This document shows, piece after piece, positions 22,877 to 30,826 of a stretch of DNA of 46,076 nt. The notes beneath the pieces were generated by a model. It was not told the origin of the DNA, did not search any database, and worked only from the letters and a program-made list of their open reading frames with translations. Positions within the stretch are counted from its first letter, which is position 1, and every line of letters starts with the position of its first letter. Both the position numbers and the translations under genes were made by a program. Source of the DNA: Gaopeijia sp032250675 (GTDB taxonomy: Bacteria; Gemmatimonadota; Gemmatimonadetes; Longimicrobiales; Gaopeijiaceae); NCBI GenBank assembly GCA_032250675.1, contig JAVVEY010000007.1, positions 1 to 46,076 of the forward strand, given 5' to 3'.

Positions 22877-24738
22877 CGGGCGGAGAGGCGAGACACACGC
22901 CCTTCACCCTTCGCGATCGCATCACCGACGAACGCATCCACATCGTGGACGGGGCGATCGGGTCGGTGCTCTACGAGCGCGGCGTCTTCCTGAACATCTG
23001 CTACGACGCCCTCGTTCTCGAAGAACCCGCACTCGTGCGTAGCATCCACGACGACTACGTCGCGGCCGGCGCCGAAATCCTCGAAACGAACACCTTCGGC
23101 GCGAATCCCGTCAAACTCTCCGCGCACGGACTCGACGACCGCACCGAGGAGATCAATCATGCCGCCGTCCGGCTGGCGCGGGAGGCGGCGGGAGGGCGCG
23201 CTCATGTGGTCGGGGCGGTCGGCCCGCTCGGGGTGCGGCTGGAACCGTGGGGGCCCACGAGCGTCACCGAAGCTGGCGAACACTTCGCGCGGCAGATCGA
23301 TGCGCTCCTCGAGGCCGGCGCCGACGGGATCATGCTCGAGACCTTCGCCGACCTCCACGAGCTCGAGACCGCGCTCGCGACCGCACGCATGCGCACCGAG
23401 CTGCCGATCTTCGCCCAGATCACCGTCGGGTCCGACGGGCGCACCCCCTTCGGGACCGACGCGGTTGACGCCGCGCGCGTCCTGGCGAAGCTCGGAGCCG
23501 ACGTGGTCGGGCTCAACTGCTCGGTCGGCCCCGCCGGGATGCTCGAGGCGATCGAACGGATCGCCGACGCCGTCGACCTCCCCCTCTCCGCGCTCCCGAA
23601 TGCGGGACTCCCGCGCGAGGTCGGCGATCGCAAGATGTACCTCGCGAGCCCGGAGTACATGGCCCGCTACGGACGTCGACTCGTCGAGCTCGGGGTTCGC
23701 TTCGTGGGCGGGTGCTGCGGGACGACCCCCGAACACACCCGCCAGCTCGCCCGCGTGGTGCGTGGCATGCAACCCCGCCATCCCCCCCCGCGCGTCGAGG
23801 CGTTGGAGGCGAGAGACGAGGCGCCGGACCCGATCCCCCTCGCGGTTCGCTCGGGGCTGGGCGCCGCCCTCGCCTCGGGCCGCTTCGTGCGCAGCCTCGA
23901 GATCCTCCCCCCGCGGGGGTGGACCACCGACGTGCTCCTCGCCCGCGCCTGCGAAGCCGCGGCACACGGAGCGGATGTCGTGACGCTGGTCGACGCACCC
24001 CGGGGCCGGAGTCGGATGGCCGCTCTGCACGCCGCGAGCCTCGTACAGCGAGAGACGGGGGTCGAAGCCGTGGCTCACTACACCTGCCGGGACCGGAACA
24101 TGATGGGGATGGTCTCCGACCTCTTCGGAGCCGCCGCCGCGGGCGTGAAGAACCTCATCCTCGTGAGCGGCGATCCCCCGGCGCAGGGCCCCTACCCCGA
24201 CAGCACCGCCGTCTTCGACATCGACTCGATCGGGCTTGCGAATGTGGTGGCGGGGATGAATCGGGGACGCGACCCGGGGGGGGCCGAGATCGGGGGTCCC
24301 ACGAGCTTCGTCACCGGGGTCGCGATCAATCCGAATGCGCTCGACCTCCGACGGGAGGTCGAGCGGACCCGCTGGAAGGTCGAGGCCGGTGCGGACTTCG
24401 CGGTGACACAACCCCTCTTCGAGGAAGACGCGCTCCTGCGCTTCCTCGATCAGACCCGGCTCGAGATCCCGGTCTTCCTCGGGGTGTGGCCGCTCGCTTC
24501 GGTGCGAAACGCCGAATTCCTCGCTCACGAAGTGCCGGGCGGGCATGTCCCACCCCGCATTCTCGAGCGCCTCTCCGCTCTCGCGGGCGATCCCGGGGGC
24601 GCCCGCGAGGCCGGCATCGAGATGGCGGTCGATGCCTTCACCCGGCTCCGCGATGTGGTGGTCGGGCTCCACGTGACCGCATCGCCCGGCGAAGGCGACG
24701 CCGCCCTCGAGGTGCTCCGCCTCACCCGGTCGGCGTGA
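22873..24738 (+). CDS. Bifunctional homocysteine S-methyltransferase / methylenetetrahydrofolate reductase
   Basis: The 621-residue product fuses two enzymes. Residues 1 to about 310 are a homocysteine methyltransferase barrel with zinc cysteines in GLNCSVGPAGM and GGCCGTTPEH. Residues from about 335 are MTHFR-like: SLEILPPRGW (the catalytic Glu), ILVSGDPP (the Asp by the flavin) and VTQPLFEED (the substrate Gln). This is the YitJ-type arrangement known from Bacillus. The MTHFR part would make methyl-THF for MetH; the Hmt part could use another methyl donor or support the reductase. ATG 22873 overlaps the metH stop by four bases, so the pair is translationally coupled. The longer frame from 22831 is inside metH. 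Confidence 0.92.
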   Translation: MTGGEARHTPFTLRDRITDERIHIVDGAIGSVLYERGVFLNICYDALVLEEPALVRSIHDDYVAAGAEILETNTFGANPVKLSAHGLDDRTEEINHAAVRLAREAAGGRAHVVGAVGPLGVRLEPWGPTSVTEAGEHFARQIDALLEAGADGIMLETFADLHELETALATARMRTELPIFAQITVGSDGRTPFGTDAVDAARVLAKLGADVVGLNCSVGPAGMLEAIERIADAVDLPLSALPNAGLPREVGDRKMYLASPEYMARYGRRLVELGVRFVGGCCGTTPEHTRQLARVVRGMQPRHPPPRVEALEARDEAPDPIPLAVRSGLGAALASGRFVRSLEILPPRGWTTDVLLARACEAAAHGADVVTLVDAPRGRSRMAALHAASLVQRETGVEAVAHYTCRDRNMMGMVSDLFGAAAAGVKNLILVSGDPPAQGPYPDSTAVFDIDSIGLANVVAGMNRGRDPGGAEIGGPTSFVTGVAINPNALDLRREVERTRWKVEAGADFAVTQPLFEEDALLRFLDQTRLEIPVFLGVWPLASVRNAEFLAHEVPGGHVPPRILERLSALAGDPGGAREAGIEMAVDAFTRLRDVVVGLHVTASPGEGDAALEVLRLTRSA

Positions 24739-25604
24739 TGAGACCCCCCACGCCGACGCGACCGGTGGCGTCGCTGAGCCAGGCGCTGCGCGCCGAAGAT
24801 CCCCCTCCGGTGCTCGTCGAATTGCGCCCCCCTCTCGCCGGGCTCGACCGCGCGGCACGGATCGACATGTGGATCGATCTCAACGACGCAATCGGCCGCT
24901 TCACGCGTGACGGACACCGGGTCCTCTTCACCGACGATGCCGTGGGTGAGGTGGAGGAGGAAAACCTCGGCCACGTCCTCGCCAACCTCCCTCCCGAAGC
25001 CCCCCCGGACCGCATCATCCCGATCCTCACCTGCAAGCACACCCTCGACTACTGTCTTCTCTACGCTCGCCGCGCACACGCATCGGGGATCCGCACGCTC
25101 CTCGTGGTCGGGGGCGACCCGGGTGGGCCGTCCCGCTGTGTGCCGCACGCCTTCGAGCTCCGCGCGCGCCTCAATGCCCTCGTCCCGGATCTCGATCTTG
25201 CAGGGTGGGCGAACCCTCACCGCGATCCCGATGAGCAGTTCGACTTCCTCGCGCATGACTTTCATGCCGGGTTCTCGCTCACGCAGATCGTCTCCCACGC
25301 CTCTCCGGGACACCTCGAGGGACTCGCCGAACGGATCGTCGCCGAAGGGCTCGATCTCCCTCTCGTGGCGGGAATCTTTCACTATCACAACGCCGACCCG
25401 GAACGGCTCTCCAGTCTCGACCGATACTTCCCTGTTCCCGCGCGCGAGATCACGCGCGCGTACGAGGCCGGCGTCGAACCCGAGAGATGGACCGCGCAGT
25501 CGATTCGTTCGGCGCTCGACGCGGGTGCCACCTCGGTCTACCTGAGCAACCTCGGAGTGACCGGAGGGCCGCGAAGACTGCGAAGGATCCTCGAGCGGCT
25601 CTGA
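24738..25604 (+). CDS. MTHFR-like (MetF superfamily) protein of unknown role
   Basis: The 288-residue product starts at ATG 24738, which shares its A with the preceding stop (TGATG). It resembles a single MTHFR barrel: LVELRPPLAG near residue 31 (Glu position), RTLLVVGGDPGGP near 120 (Asp position) and FSLTQIVSHASP near 180 (Gln position). It differs from the MTHFR module next to it, with CKHTLDYCLLYARRAH and AGIFHYHN stretches I do not recognise. The conserved triad argues for a flavin- and folate-related reaction. It may complement or regulate the fused MTHFR, or act on another folate. The first 1026 bases of the longer open frame are antisense-like noise. Confidence 0.7.
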   Translation: MRPPTPTRPVASLSQALRAEDPPPVLVELRPPLAGLDRAARIDMWIDLNDAIGRFTRDGHRVLFTDDAVGEVEEENLGHVLANLPPEAPPDRIIPILTCKHTLDYCLLYARRAHASGIRTLLVVGGDPGGPSRCVPHAFELRARLNALVPDLDLAGWANPHRDPDEQFDFLAHDFHAGFSLTQIVSHASPGHLEGLAERIVAEGLDLPLVAGIFHYHNADPERLSSLDRYFPVPAREITRAYEAGVEPERWTAQSIRSALDAGATSVYLSNLGVTGGPRRLRRILERL

Positions 25605-25705
25605 CGGCGCCGTTCGACACCGATCGGCGGGATGCGCGAAACCCGCACTCGAAGGCGCGACTTGGGATTGCGAGTCCGGCCCCGGTCCTCGTTGCTCCCC
25701 CATCC

Positions 25706-26797
25706 ATGTCGGCACGCTTCGACCAATCGTTCGTCATCCGCACGATCCGCGACTTCATGATCGCGCTCACTGTCGTGGTGGGCCTCGAGCTCGCGGGTCG
25801 TCTCGCACTCGTCTGGTTCGAATACAGCCACGCGGACCGTACGTCGACCGCGCTCGCCGCCGAACGCCTCGCCGGAGATGTGCGCAACATCATGCTCAAC
25901 CAGGGCGGTCCGGTCGCGGCACGCACCGTCTATCCGATCCTCCGCCGCAACTTCGAGGCGCTCGGGTACGAGATCGCGATCGTTCCGAACGCCGTCACGG
26001 TCGAGTCGATCGAGGTGACACACGGCTTCACGCCACGCGGCGTCGAGCCGGAGTGGTCGGAGGGCGCCCACCACGAGACGATCGTGCCGCTGCGCGCCGA
26101 CGAGTTCTGCGTCTCGTGCCACTCCTTCGCCGAGCCGGGCGATATCCTCGGGCATGTGGCGGTCCGTCGCTATCGCGATCACCGCATGGACGAGTGGTGG
26201 TCGGAGGCCCGAGTCACCTCGATCGTGGGGATGGGGAATGTGCTGATGCATACCCTCGTCCTCTTCCTCCTCCTGCGGCTGCGGATGGAACCCCTCATCT
26301 CGCTGCGCGCGACCGTGGGCCGACTCGGGCGCGGCACCCTCGACCTCTCCCACAGGGCCGAGGTCAAGTCCGACGACGAGTTCGGCGGCCTCGCATGGGA
26401 CCTCAACCAGTTCATGGACCGCCTCGAACACCTCGTCCAGGATCTGAGCCGTGTCCTCCGGCAGGTCGAAGCGGTCAACACCCGCGTGGGACAGGTCTCG
26501 ACGGTGGCGCAGGATCAGGTGGAGCGCGCACGCCAGGTCATGCAGTCCACCCTCAAGAAGCTCTTTCGGCTGCGTGACCTCCCGACGGACGAGTGGGAGG
26601 AGGAGCTCGAATCGATCGCCGACTGCCTCGCCGATATCAACCGCATCGTTCAGGAAGACGGAGAGTACCTCTCGCAGATCCTCCTCCTCGAGGACAGGAT
26701 GGAGACGGCTGCCGAGAATGGCCGGATCCTCCTCGATCGCATTCGTCTCTCACAAGCCCTCGCCGAGGAGGACGCGCCGGACGGCGAGTCGGGGTGA
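25706..26797 (+). CDS. Membrane sensor with periplasmic c-type haem motif and HAMP domain, no output domain
   Basis: The 363-residue product has two membrane segments (about 16-38 and 171-192) around a periplasmic domain of about 130 residues. That domain contains FCVSCHSF (CxxCH at 135-139), the covalent haem c attachment motif, in the setting seen in DUF3365/Tll0287-like haem sensors. After TM2 comes a HAMP domain (about 193-245: RMEPLISLRATVGRLGRGTLDL, DDEFGGLAWDLNQFMDRL) and a long coiled coil to the end. There is no histidine kinase, cyclase or chemoreceptor signature. It probably signals redox or gas state to a partner that binds the coil (inference). I chose ATG 25706 because the signal anchor follows directly. 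Confidence 0.75.
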   Translation: MSARFDQSFVIRTIRDFMIALTVVVGLELAGRLALVWFEYSHADRTSTALAAERLAGDVRNIMLNQGGPVAARTVYPILRRNFEALGYEIAIVPNAVTVESIEVTHGFTPRGVEPEWSEGAHHETIVPLRADEFCVSCHSFAEPGDILGHVAVRRYRDHRMDEWWSEARVTSIVGMGNVLMHTLVLFLLLRLRMEPLISLRATVGRLGRGTLDLSHRAEVKSDDEFGGLAWDLNQFMDRLEHLVQDLSRVLRQVEAVNTRVGQVSTVAQDQVERARQVMQSTLKKLFRLRDLPTDEWEEELESIADCLADINRIVQEDGEYLSQILLLEDRMETAAENGRILLDRIRLSQALAEEDAPDGESG

Positions 26798-26842
26798 AAC
26801 CCGGATCGCCTCCCCTTCGGGAGCGCTCGCCGCCGTTTCCCG

Positions 26843-29275
26843 TCAGAACCCGAGCGAGAGCGAGGTCTCGAAGCTCCGGCCCGGCGAGGAGGTCGCATTG
26901 AAGGGCTCCCGATAGAGCTCGTCCGTGAGGTTTTCGATCCCGAAGCGCAGCACCGCGTCCTGGCGTAGCCAGCGGCGCAGGTCGAGGGAGGCGCGCGCGT
27001 TGAAGAGGAGGAACCCGTCGGTCGCGTCAAAGCCCTCCGGCACTTCGTCCTGATCGGCGACCGCCCGTCCATTCACGGAGAGGGTGAAGGGGCTGCCCGG
27101 GTCGTCCCACCGCACCCCGAGCACCGTCTTCAGAGGAGCGACGAAGAGGGGTCGGTCCTCCTCGAGATCCTCCCCTTCATTCCAGGAGAAGACGCCCGAG
27201 AGAACGAATCTCGACCCCCCTGCGAGGAGTACATATTCCGCCTCGGCCTCGACCCCCTGGATTCGCACCTCGCCCACATTCCGGACCTGGGTGATCGGCT
27301 CCCCGCCGAAGGTGGAATCCCCCTGGAAGGTGCCCGGCTGGAAGGTGATGAAGTCGTCGATGCGGTTGCGGAAGTACGTCAGGGAACCGCGGAAGCTCGG
27401 ATAGCTGAACTTCACCCCGACATCGACGTTCAGGCTCGTCTCGTTGTCGAGGTCGGGGTTCGGCACGGTGAGTCCACCCTGCGAGCCCGGCCCGAAGAAG
27501 AAGCGCTCGATCACGTTCGGCGTGCGGAATGCGCGCCCCACGCTGAGTGTGGGACGAATCTCCTCGGTGGCGTGGAAGAGGATCCCGAGACTCGCGCTCA
27601 CCGCTTCCTCCGTGCGGTCCTGGGCGGCGAGTGGGCCCTCGGAGCGCTCGAGCCGCTCGCTCTCGATGTCGAAGCGATCGAAGCGGACCCCGGGGGTGAC
27701 GCGCCAGCGCCCCGCCTCGATCTCGTCCTGCAGGTAGACGCCGATCCCGCGGAAGGTCGCCTCCGGCGTCGTGGGCAGCGAGTCGACCTCGGTCACCGTC
27801 ATCGGCGGAGGCCCCGGCGCGGTGGGCTGGAAGACGGTGGTCGTCGTCTCGCGCCGCCGCTCGTCCACATCGTCTTCGAAGACCTCGATCCCCCAGGTGA
27901 GGCGGTGATCGTCGTGGACCAGCGTCTCGGCCTGGAAGCCGAATCCGTACGTCTCGACATCGCTCACTCGTTCGGTCTCACTGTCGATCTGGAGCGCGAA
28001 GGGCCCGGCGGGGATCGGAGGGAGATCGAGGAGGGTGCTGAAGTTCTCTTCCTGATCCTGAAAATACCCGTGGACGCGAACCGACCCGAGGAGGGGGAAG
28101 GCGTCGGCGCGGTACTCGACCGCGTACTTGTCGCGGTCGGTGAAGGGAAACGACCCGGTGAAGACCCCCGAAGTCCCCGGAATCCCGACGTCGTCGGCCT
28201 CGAATCGCTGCGCCTCGAGCCGGAGGTGCCGGCCCTCGGCGAGCCGGATATCGAGATCGACGCCCAGATCGAACGACTCCGCCCCCGAGTTTACCACCTC
28301 GCCATCGGGCGACTCGAAGTTCTCGGCCTCGCGCACCGAACCGGAGAGCCGGACCGCGACACGGGAGCCCGCGACGCGCACATTGCCCGAGAGATTCCGG
28401 CTCTCGTCGATCGAGCGGACGGTCGAGGAGAGATTCCCTCCCACCTGGAGCCCCGCGCTCGGGAAGGGAGGTCTGCGGGTGATGATATTGACGATCCCAC
28501 CGAGGGCGTCCGACCCGTAGAGGACAGAGGAGGGACCCCGCAGGACCTCGACCTCCTCGATCTGATCGATATCGACGAGACCGGGTTGGACGCCCCCGAA
28601 GTTGATCGCCTCCCGGGAGTTGTTGAGGCGCTGCCCATCGACGAGTACGAGGACCCGGTTTCCCGAGAGACCACGGATGACGGGAAGGCCCTCGAAGGGC
28701 CCCACCCCGGACACCTCGACGCCCGGGAGAGCGGCGAAGAGATCCCCGATCTTCGAGGCCTGCACGAGGTCGATCTCGGCGCGGCTCACCACACTTATCT
28801 GTGCGGGCACCTCGTTCACCCCGCGGCGCGCCCGCGTGGCGGTCACCTGAAGCGGCTCGATCAGGACCGCCTCGGTGTCGAGTCGCATCTCGAGGTCCGT
28901 GGTCCGCCCCCCCACGACCCGCACCTCCTCCTCGCGCTCGGAGAGGCCGATGTAGCGCACCACGATCCGGTAGCTCCCGGGCTGAAGACCCTCGAAGAGA
29001 AACGCCCCATCGGCGTTGGTCCCGATCACCCGATCGCCCGGGAGGAGGTGGACGGTAGCGCCCTCGATCGGTCGCAGCCCGGCCGCCTCGAGCACGGTGC
29101 CCCGGATCGCGCCCTCCGGAGCGGCCTGTGCGGTGACGGCCGCGGGGAGGAACACGCCCGACCCGAGCGCGAGAACAACGGTGAGCCGGAGCGCTCCGGC
29201 GCGGAGCGAAGCGGGAGAGGGGCGGAGATGACACACCCCGGCGAGGGCGCGCGTGGACGAGGCGGTGGAGACCAT
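26843..29275 (-). CDS. TonB-dependent receptor with N-terminal carboxypeptidase-regulatory-like domain
   Basis: An 810-residue outer membrane receptor. A signal peptide (to about residue 50, ending AVTAQA) leads to a CarboxypepD_reg-like Ig domain (IRGTVLEAAGLRPIEGATVHL), then the plug (PAQISVVSRAEIDLVQASKIGD, GLPVIRGLSGNRVLVLVDGQ, EEVEVLRGPSSVLYGSDALGG) and a beta barrel ending in aromatic FETSLSLGF. It imports a scarce ligand using TonB energy. The Fur-type palindrome at 29313-29333, 38 bases upstream, points to iron or a related metal complex, siderophore or haem. Specificity for cobalamin cannot be excluded given the MetH nearby. The start at ATG 29275 gives a long but workable signal peptide. 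Confidence 0.92.
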   Translation of the reverse strand: MVSTASSTRALAGVCHLRPSPASLRAGALRLTVVLALGSGVFLPAAVTAQAAPEGAIRGTVLEAAGLRPIEGATVHLLPGDRVIGTNADGAFLFEGLQPGSYRIVVRYIGLSEREEEVRVVGGRTTDLEMRLDTEAVLIEPLQVTATRARRGVNEVPAQISVVSRAEIDLVQASKIGDLFAALPGVEVSGVGPFEGLPVIRGLSGNRVLVLVDGQRLNNSREAINFGGVQPGLVDIDQIEEVEVLRGPSSVLYGSDALGGIVNIITRRPPFPSAGLQVGGNLSSTVRSIDESRNLSGNVRVAGSRVAVRLSGSVREAENFESPDGEVVNSGAESFDLGVDLDIRLAEGRHLRLEAQRFEADDVGIPGTSGVFTGSFPFTDRDKYAVEYRADAFPLLGSVRVHGYFQDQEENFSTLLDLPPIPAGPFALQIDSETERVSDVETYGFGFQAETLVHDDHRLTWGIEVFEDDVDERRRETTTTVFQPTAPGPPPMTVTEVDSLPTTPEATFRGIGVYLQDEIEAGRWRVTPGVRFDRFDIESERLERSEGPLAAQDRTEEAVSASLGILFHATEEIRPTLSVGRAFRTPNVIERFFFGPGSQGGLTVPNPDLDNETSLNVDVGVKFSYPSFRGSLTYFRNRIDDFITFQPGTFQGDSTFGGEPITQVRNVGEVRIQGVEAEAEYVLLAGGSRFVLSGVFSWNEGEDLEEDRPLFVAPLKTVLGVRWDDPGSPFTLSVNGRAVADQDEVPEGFDATDGFLLFNARASLDLRRWLRQDAVLRFGIENLTDELYREPFNATSSPGRSFETSLSLGF

Positions 29276-29312
29276 GGAGCGGGCGATGGAGAGTTCTCGT
29301 GACGAGTTGCTG

Positions 29313-29333
29313 TGAGATTGATAATCAGTCTCA
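29313..29333. promoter_or_regulatory. Fur-type operator upstream of the TonB receptor
   Basis: TGAGATTGATAATCAGTCTCA is a 21-bp palindrome (one mismatched pair on each side apart from the centre). It contains TGATAATCA, the Fur core, and shares the outer TGAGA/TCTCA half-sites with the operator at 6216-6234. It lies 38 bases before the receptor start codon, a fitting position for iron repression. Confidence 0.6.
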
Positions 29334-29484
29334 ACCCCTCTGTCCAGCCCTCACGCTCCCTCCCTCACGCTCCCTCTCCAGCCCCTTGCCGAAGCGTCCA
29401 GGACGATGTCCCCATCGGAAGGGAAGTGGATGAGGGCGATGTGCAGCCTTCCTCGCGCCAACGAGGCACGGAAGCGGTGCCCGG

Positions 29485-29600
29485 AAGTGGAAAATATGAC
29501 CCTTTTTCTACTTTGCGTGTCCTCAGGACCGCTTCAACGTGGAATTTGAGGCAATATTCCACTTGAACGGCGAGAAAACAGCCGGATAAGTGGAAAAAGA
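29485..29600. repeat. GTGGAA motif cluster and 12-bp hairpin in an A+T-rich gap
   Basis: The gap 29334-29612 is much richer in A+T than its surroundings. Within it AAGTGGAAAA occurs at 29485-29494, GTGGAAT at 29539-29545, its complement ATTCCAC at 29556-29562, and AAGTGGAAAAAG at 29588-29599. The middle pair forms a hairpin: TTCAA-c-GTGGAAT and ATTCCAC-TTGAA (29533-29567) with a 10-base loop and one bulged base. Repeated oriented copies suggest a regulator's binding sites or the upstream region of the short ORF at 29613. Nothing else in this gap is supported. Confidence 0.45.
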
Positions 29601-29612
29601 TGGGAGAATTCC

Positions 29613-29828
29613 ATGTCAGACTCGAAGATGAGCGGACTCGGCGCCCCCGGTGGACCCGGCGCTCCCGGCGGACTCGGCGCTCCCGAAGCCGCGAACGCCG
29701 CAGACGCCAAGCCGCGAACGCCGCAGACGCCGCGGACGATGAAGGCGGCGACGTTTGCCTCCATCGGGCATCTTTCGTACTTCGAAGGGCACGAGCCGCG
29801 GGAACCGCGATCGTCGACCTCGGCTTGA
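29613..29828 (+). CDS. Possible collagen-like short protein
   Basis: ATG 29613 is preceded by GGGAG with about seven-base spacing and opens a 71-residue frame. It begins MSDSKMSGLGAPGGPGAPGG, a Gly/Ala/Pro repeat resembling a collagen-like stretch, and then an Ala/Pro/Thr-rich part. Third positions are G/C rich. A perfect tandem repeat of 23 bases inside it (29686-29731) is read in two different frames, so the second half is probably not ancestral. I know no family. The gene could be a real small surface or structural protein, or a decaying fragment in front of the exporter gene. Confidence 0.4.
   Translation: MSDSKMSGLGAPGGPGAPGGLGAPEAANAADAKPRTPQTPRTMKAATFASIGHLSYFEGHEPREPRSSTSA
29686..29731. 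repeat. Perfect tandem repeat, 2 x 23 bp
   Basis: Positions 29686-29708 and 29709-29731 are identical, starting AAGCCGCGAACGCC. Because 23 is not a multiple of three, the duplication changes the reading frame of anything translated across it. Confidence 0.85.
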
Positions 29829-29905
29829 CGGGTACGGGGCGCACGCGTGCCCGTGCGGGGCGACACCTCTCCCCCACCCCACATCCCTCGACCGGAAAGG
29901 CTTCG

Positions 29906-30766
29906 ATGACCTTCGAGTTCTGGTTCATGTTCCCCACGGCGATCCTCATCGCGACGATCGCGATGGCTTCAGGCGTCGAAGGGGCGACCTTCTTCGCGCC
30001 CATCTTCCTCCTGGCGCTCGGACTTCCCGCCGAAGTCGCGATCGGCACGGGGCTCATCACCGAGGTCTTCGGTTTCGCGAGCGGAGTCGGTGCGTACGTC
30101 AAGCGACGCCTCATCGACTACCGACTCGCCACCTCACTCCTGATCGTGACGATCCCGGCAGCGATCGCCGGGAGCCTCGTCGTGCACTACATCAACGACG
30201 CCGTCATCGAGTCGGTGCTCGGGATGGGCCTCGTCGCGGTCGCGATAAGCTTTCTCGGGGGGCCGGATCATGACGAGATCGCACGCCTCGACGCAGCGGT
30301 TCGTGCCGATCACGGAGGCGAATCGGCGGAGCGGTGCATCCGCACGGCCGCAGGCGAAGAGATCCGCTACACCGTCTGCAACCGCACCGAGGGACGACTG
30401 ATCTCGGGCGTCGGAGCCCTCTTCATGGGGATGGTCTCGACGGGGCTCGGTGAGATGAACGGCTACTTCCTCCTCCGCCGTTGCCGCGTTCCGAGTGCCA
30501 TCGCCGTCGGCACCAGCGTTCTCATCGTCGCCGTGACCGTGCTCTCCGCCGCCGGCGTGCACCTCTGGCGCTTCGTGCAGACCGGGGGTGACGCGCTCCC
30601 CACGGTGGCGAGTCTCGTGATCTTCACGATCCCCGGCGTTCTCATCGGCGGTCAGATCGGCCCGAAGGTCGCGGCGGTGATCCCGGGCAAGATCCTCGAG
30701 CGCGCGCTCGGCGTGATCTTCCTCCTCGTGGGCGCCCTCATGATCGGCAAGGTGGCCCTCACCTGA
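29906..30766 (+). CDS. TauE/SafE family sulfite/anion exporter
   Basis: From ATG 29906 the product is 286 residues and begins at a hydrophobic helix (MTFEFWFMFPTAILIATIAM). It has about eight membrane helices in two halves with the TauE/SafE signatures: GVEGATFFAPIFLLALGLP with GTGLITEVFGF in the first, and GALFMGMVSTGLGEMNGYFL with AVGTSVLIVAVTVLSA in the second. A soluble loop of about 50 residues (about 115-165, with two cysteines) separates the halves. Family members export sulfite, sulfoacetate or similar organosulfur anions. The frame is open back to 29600, but the family start is 29906. No sulfur-metabolism genes adjoin it. Confidence 0.87.
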   Translation: MTFEFWFMFPTAILIATIAMASGVEGATFFAPIFLLALGLPAEVAIGTGLITEVFGFASGVGAYVKRRLIDYRLATSLLIVTIPAAIAGSLVVHYINDAVIESVLGMGLVAVAISFLGGPDHDEIARLDAAVRADHGGESAERCIRTAAGEEIRYTVCNRTEGRLISGVGALFMGMVSTGLGEMNGYFLLRRCRVPSAIAVGTSVLIVAVTVLSAAGVHLWRFVQTGGDALPTVASLVIFTIPGVLIGGQIGPKVAAVIPGKILERALGVIFLLVGALMIGKVALT

Positions 30767-30826
30767 GACTCGGAGGAGGGCGTCGGGAGTGGTGCCCCCG
30801 GAGAGGGCGGCACCCTCCCCCTTCAA

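Noticed and set aside
26843..29275. Assigning the first TonB receptor as BtuB because of nearby metH
   Set aside because: The Fur-type box and lack of distinguishing motifs make iron-type ligands equally or more likely; substrate cannot be told.
29600..29905. Longer TauE start at 29600
   Set aside because: The extra N-terminus is Arg-rich low complexity, and the exporter's first membrane helix begins at 29906.
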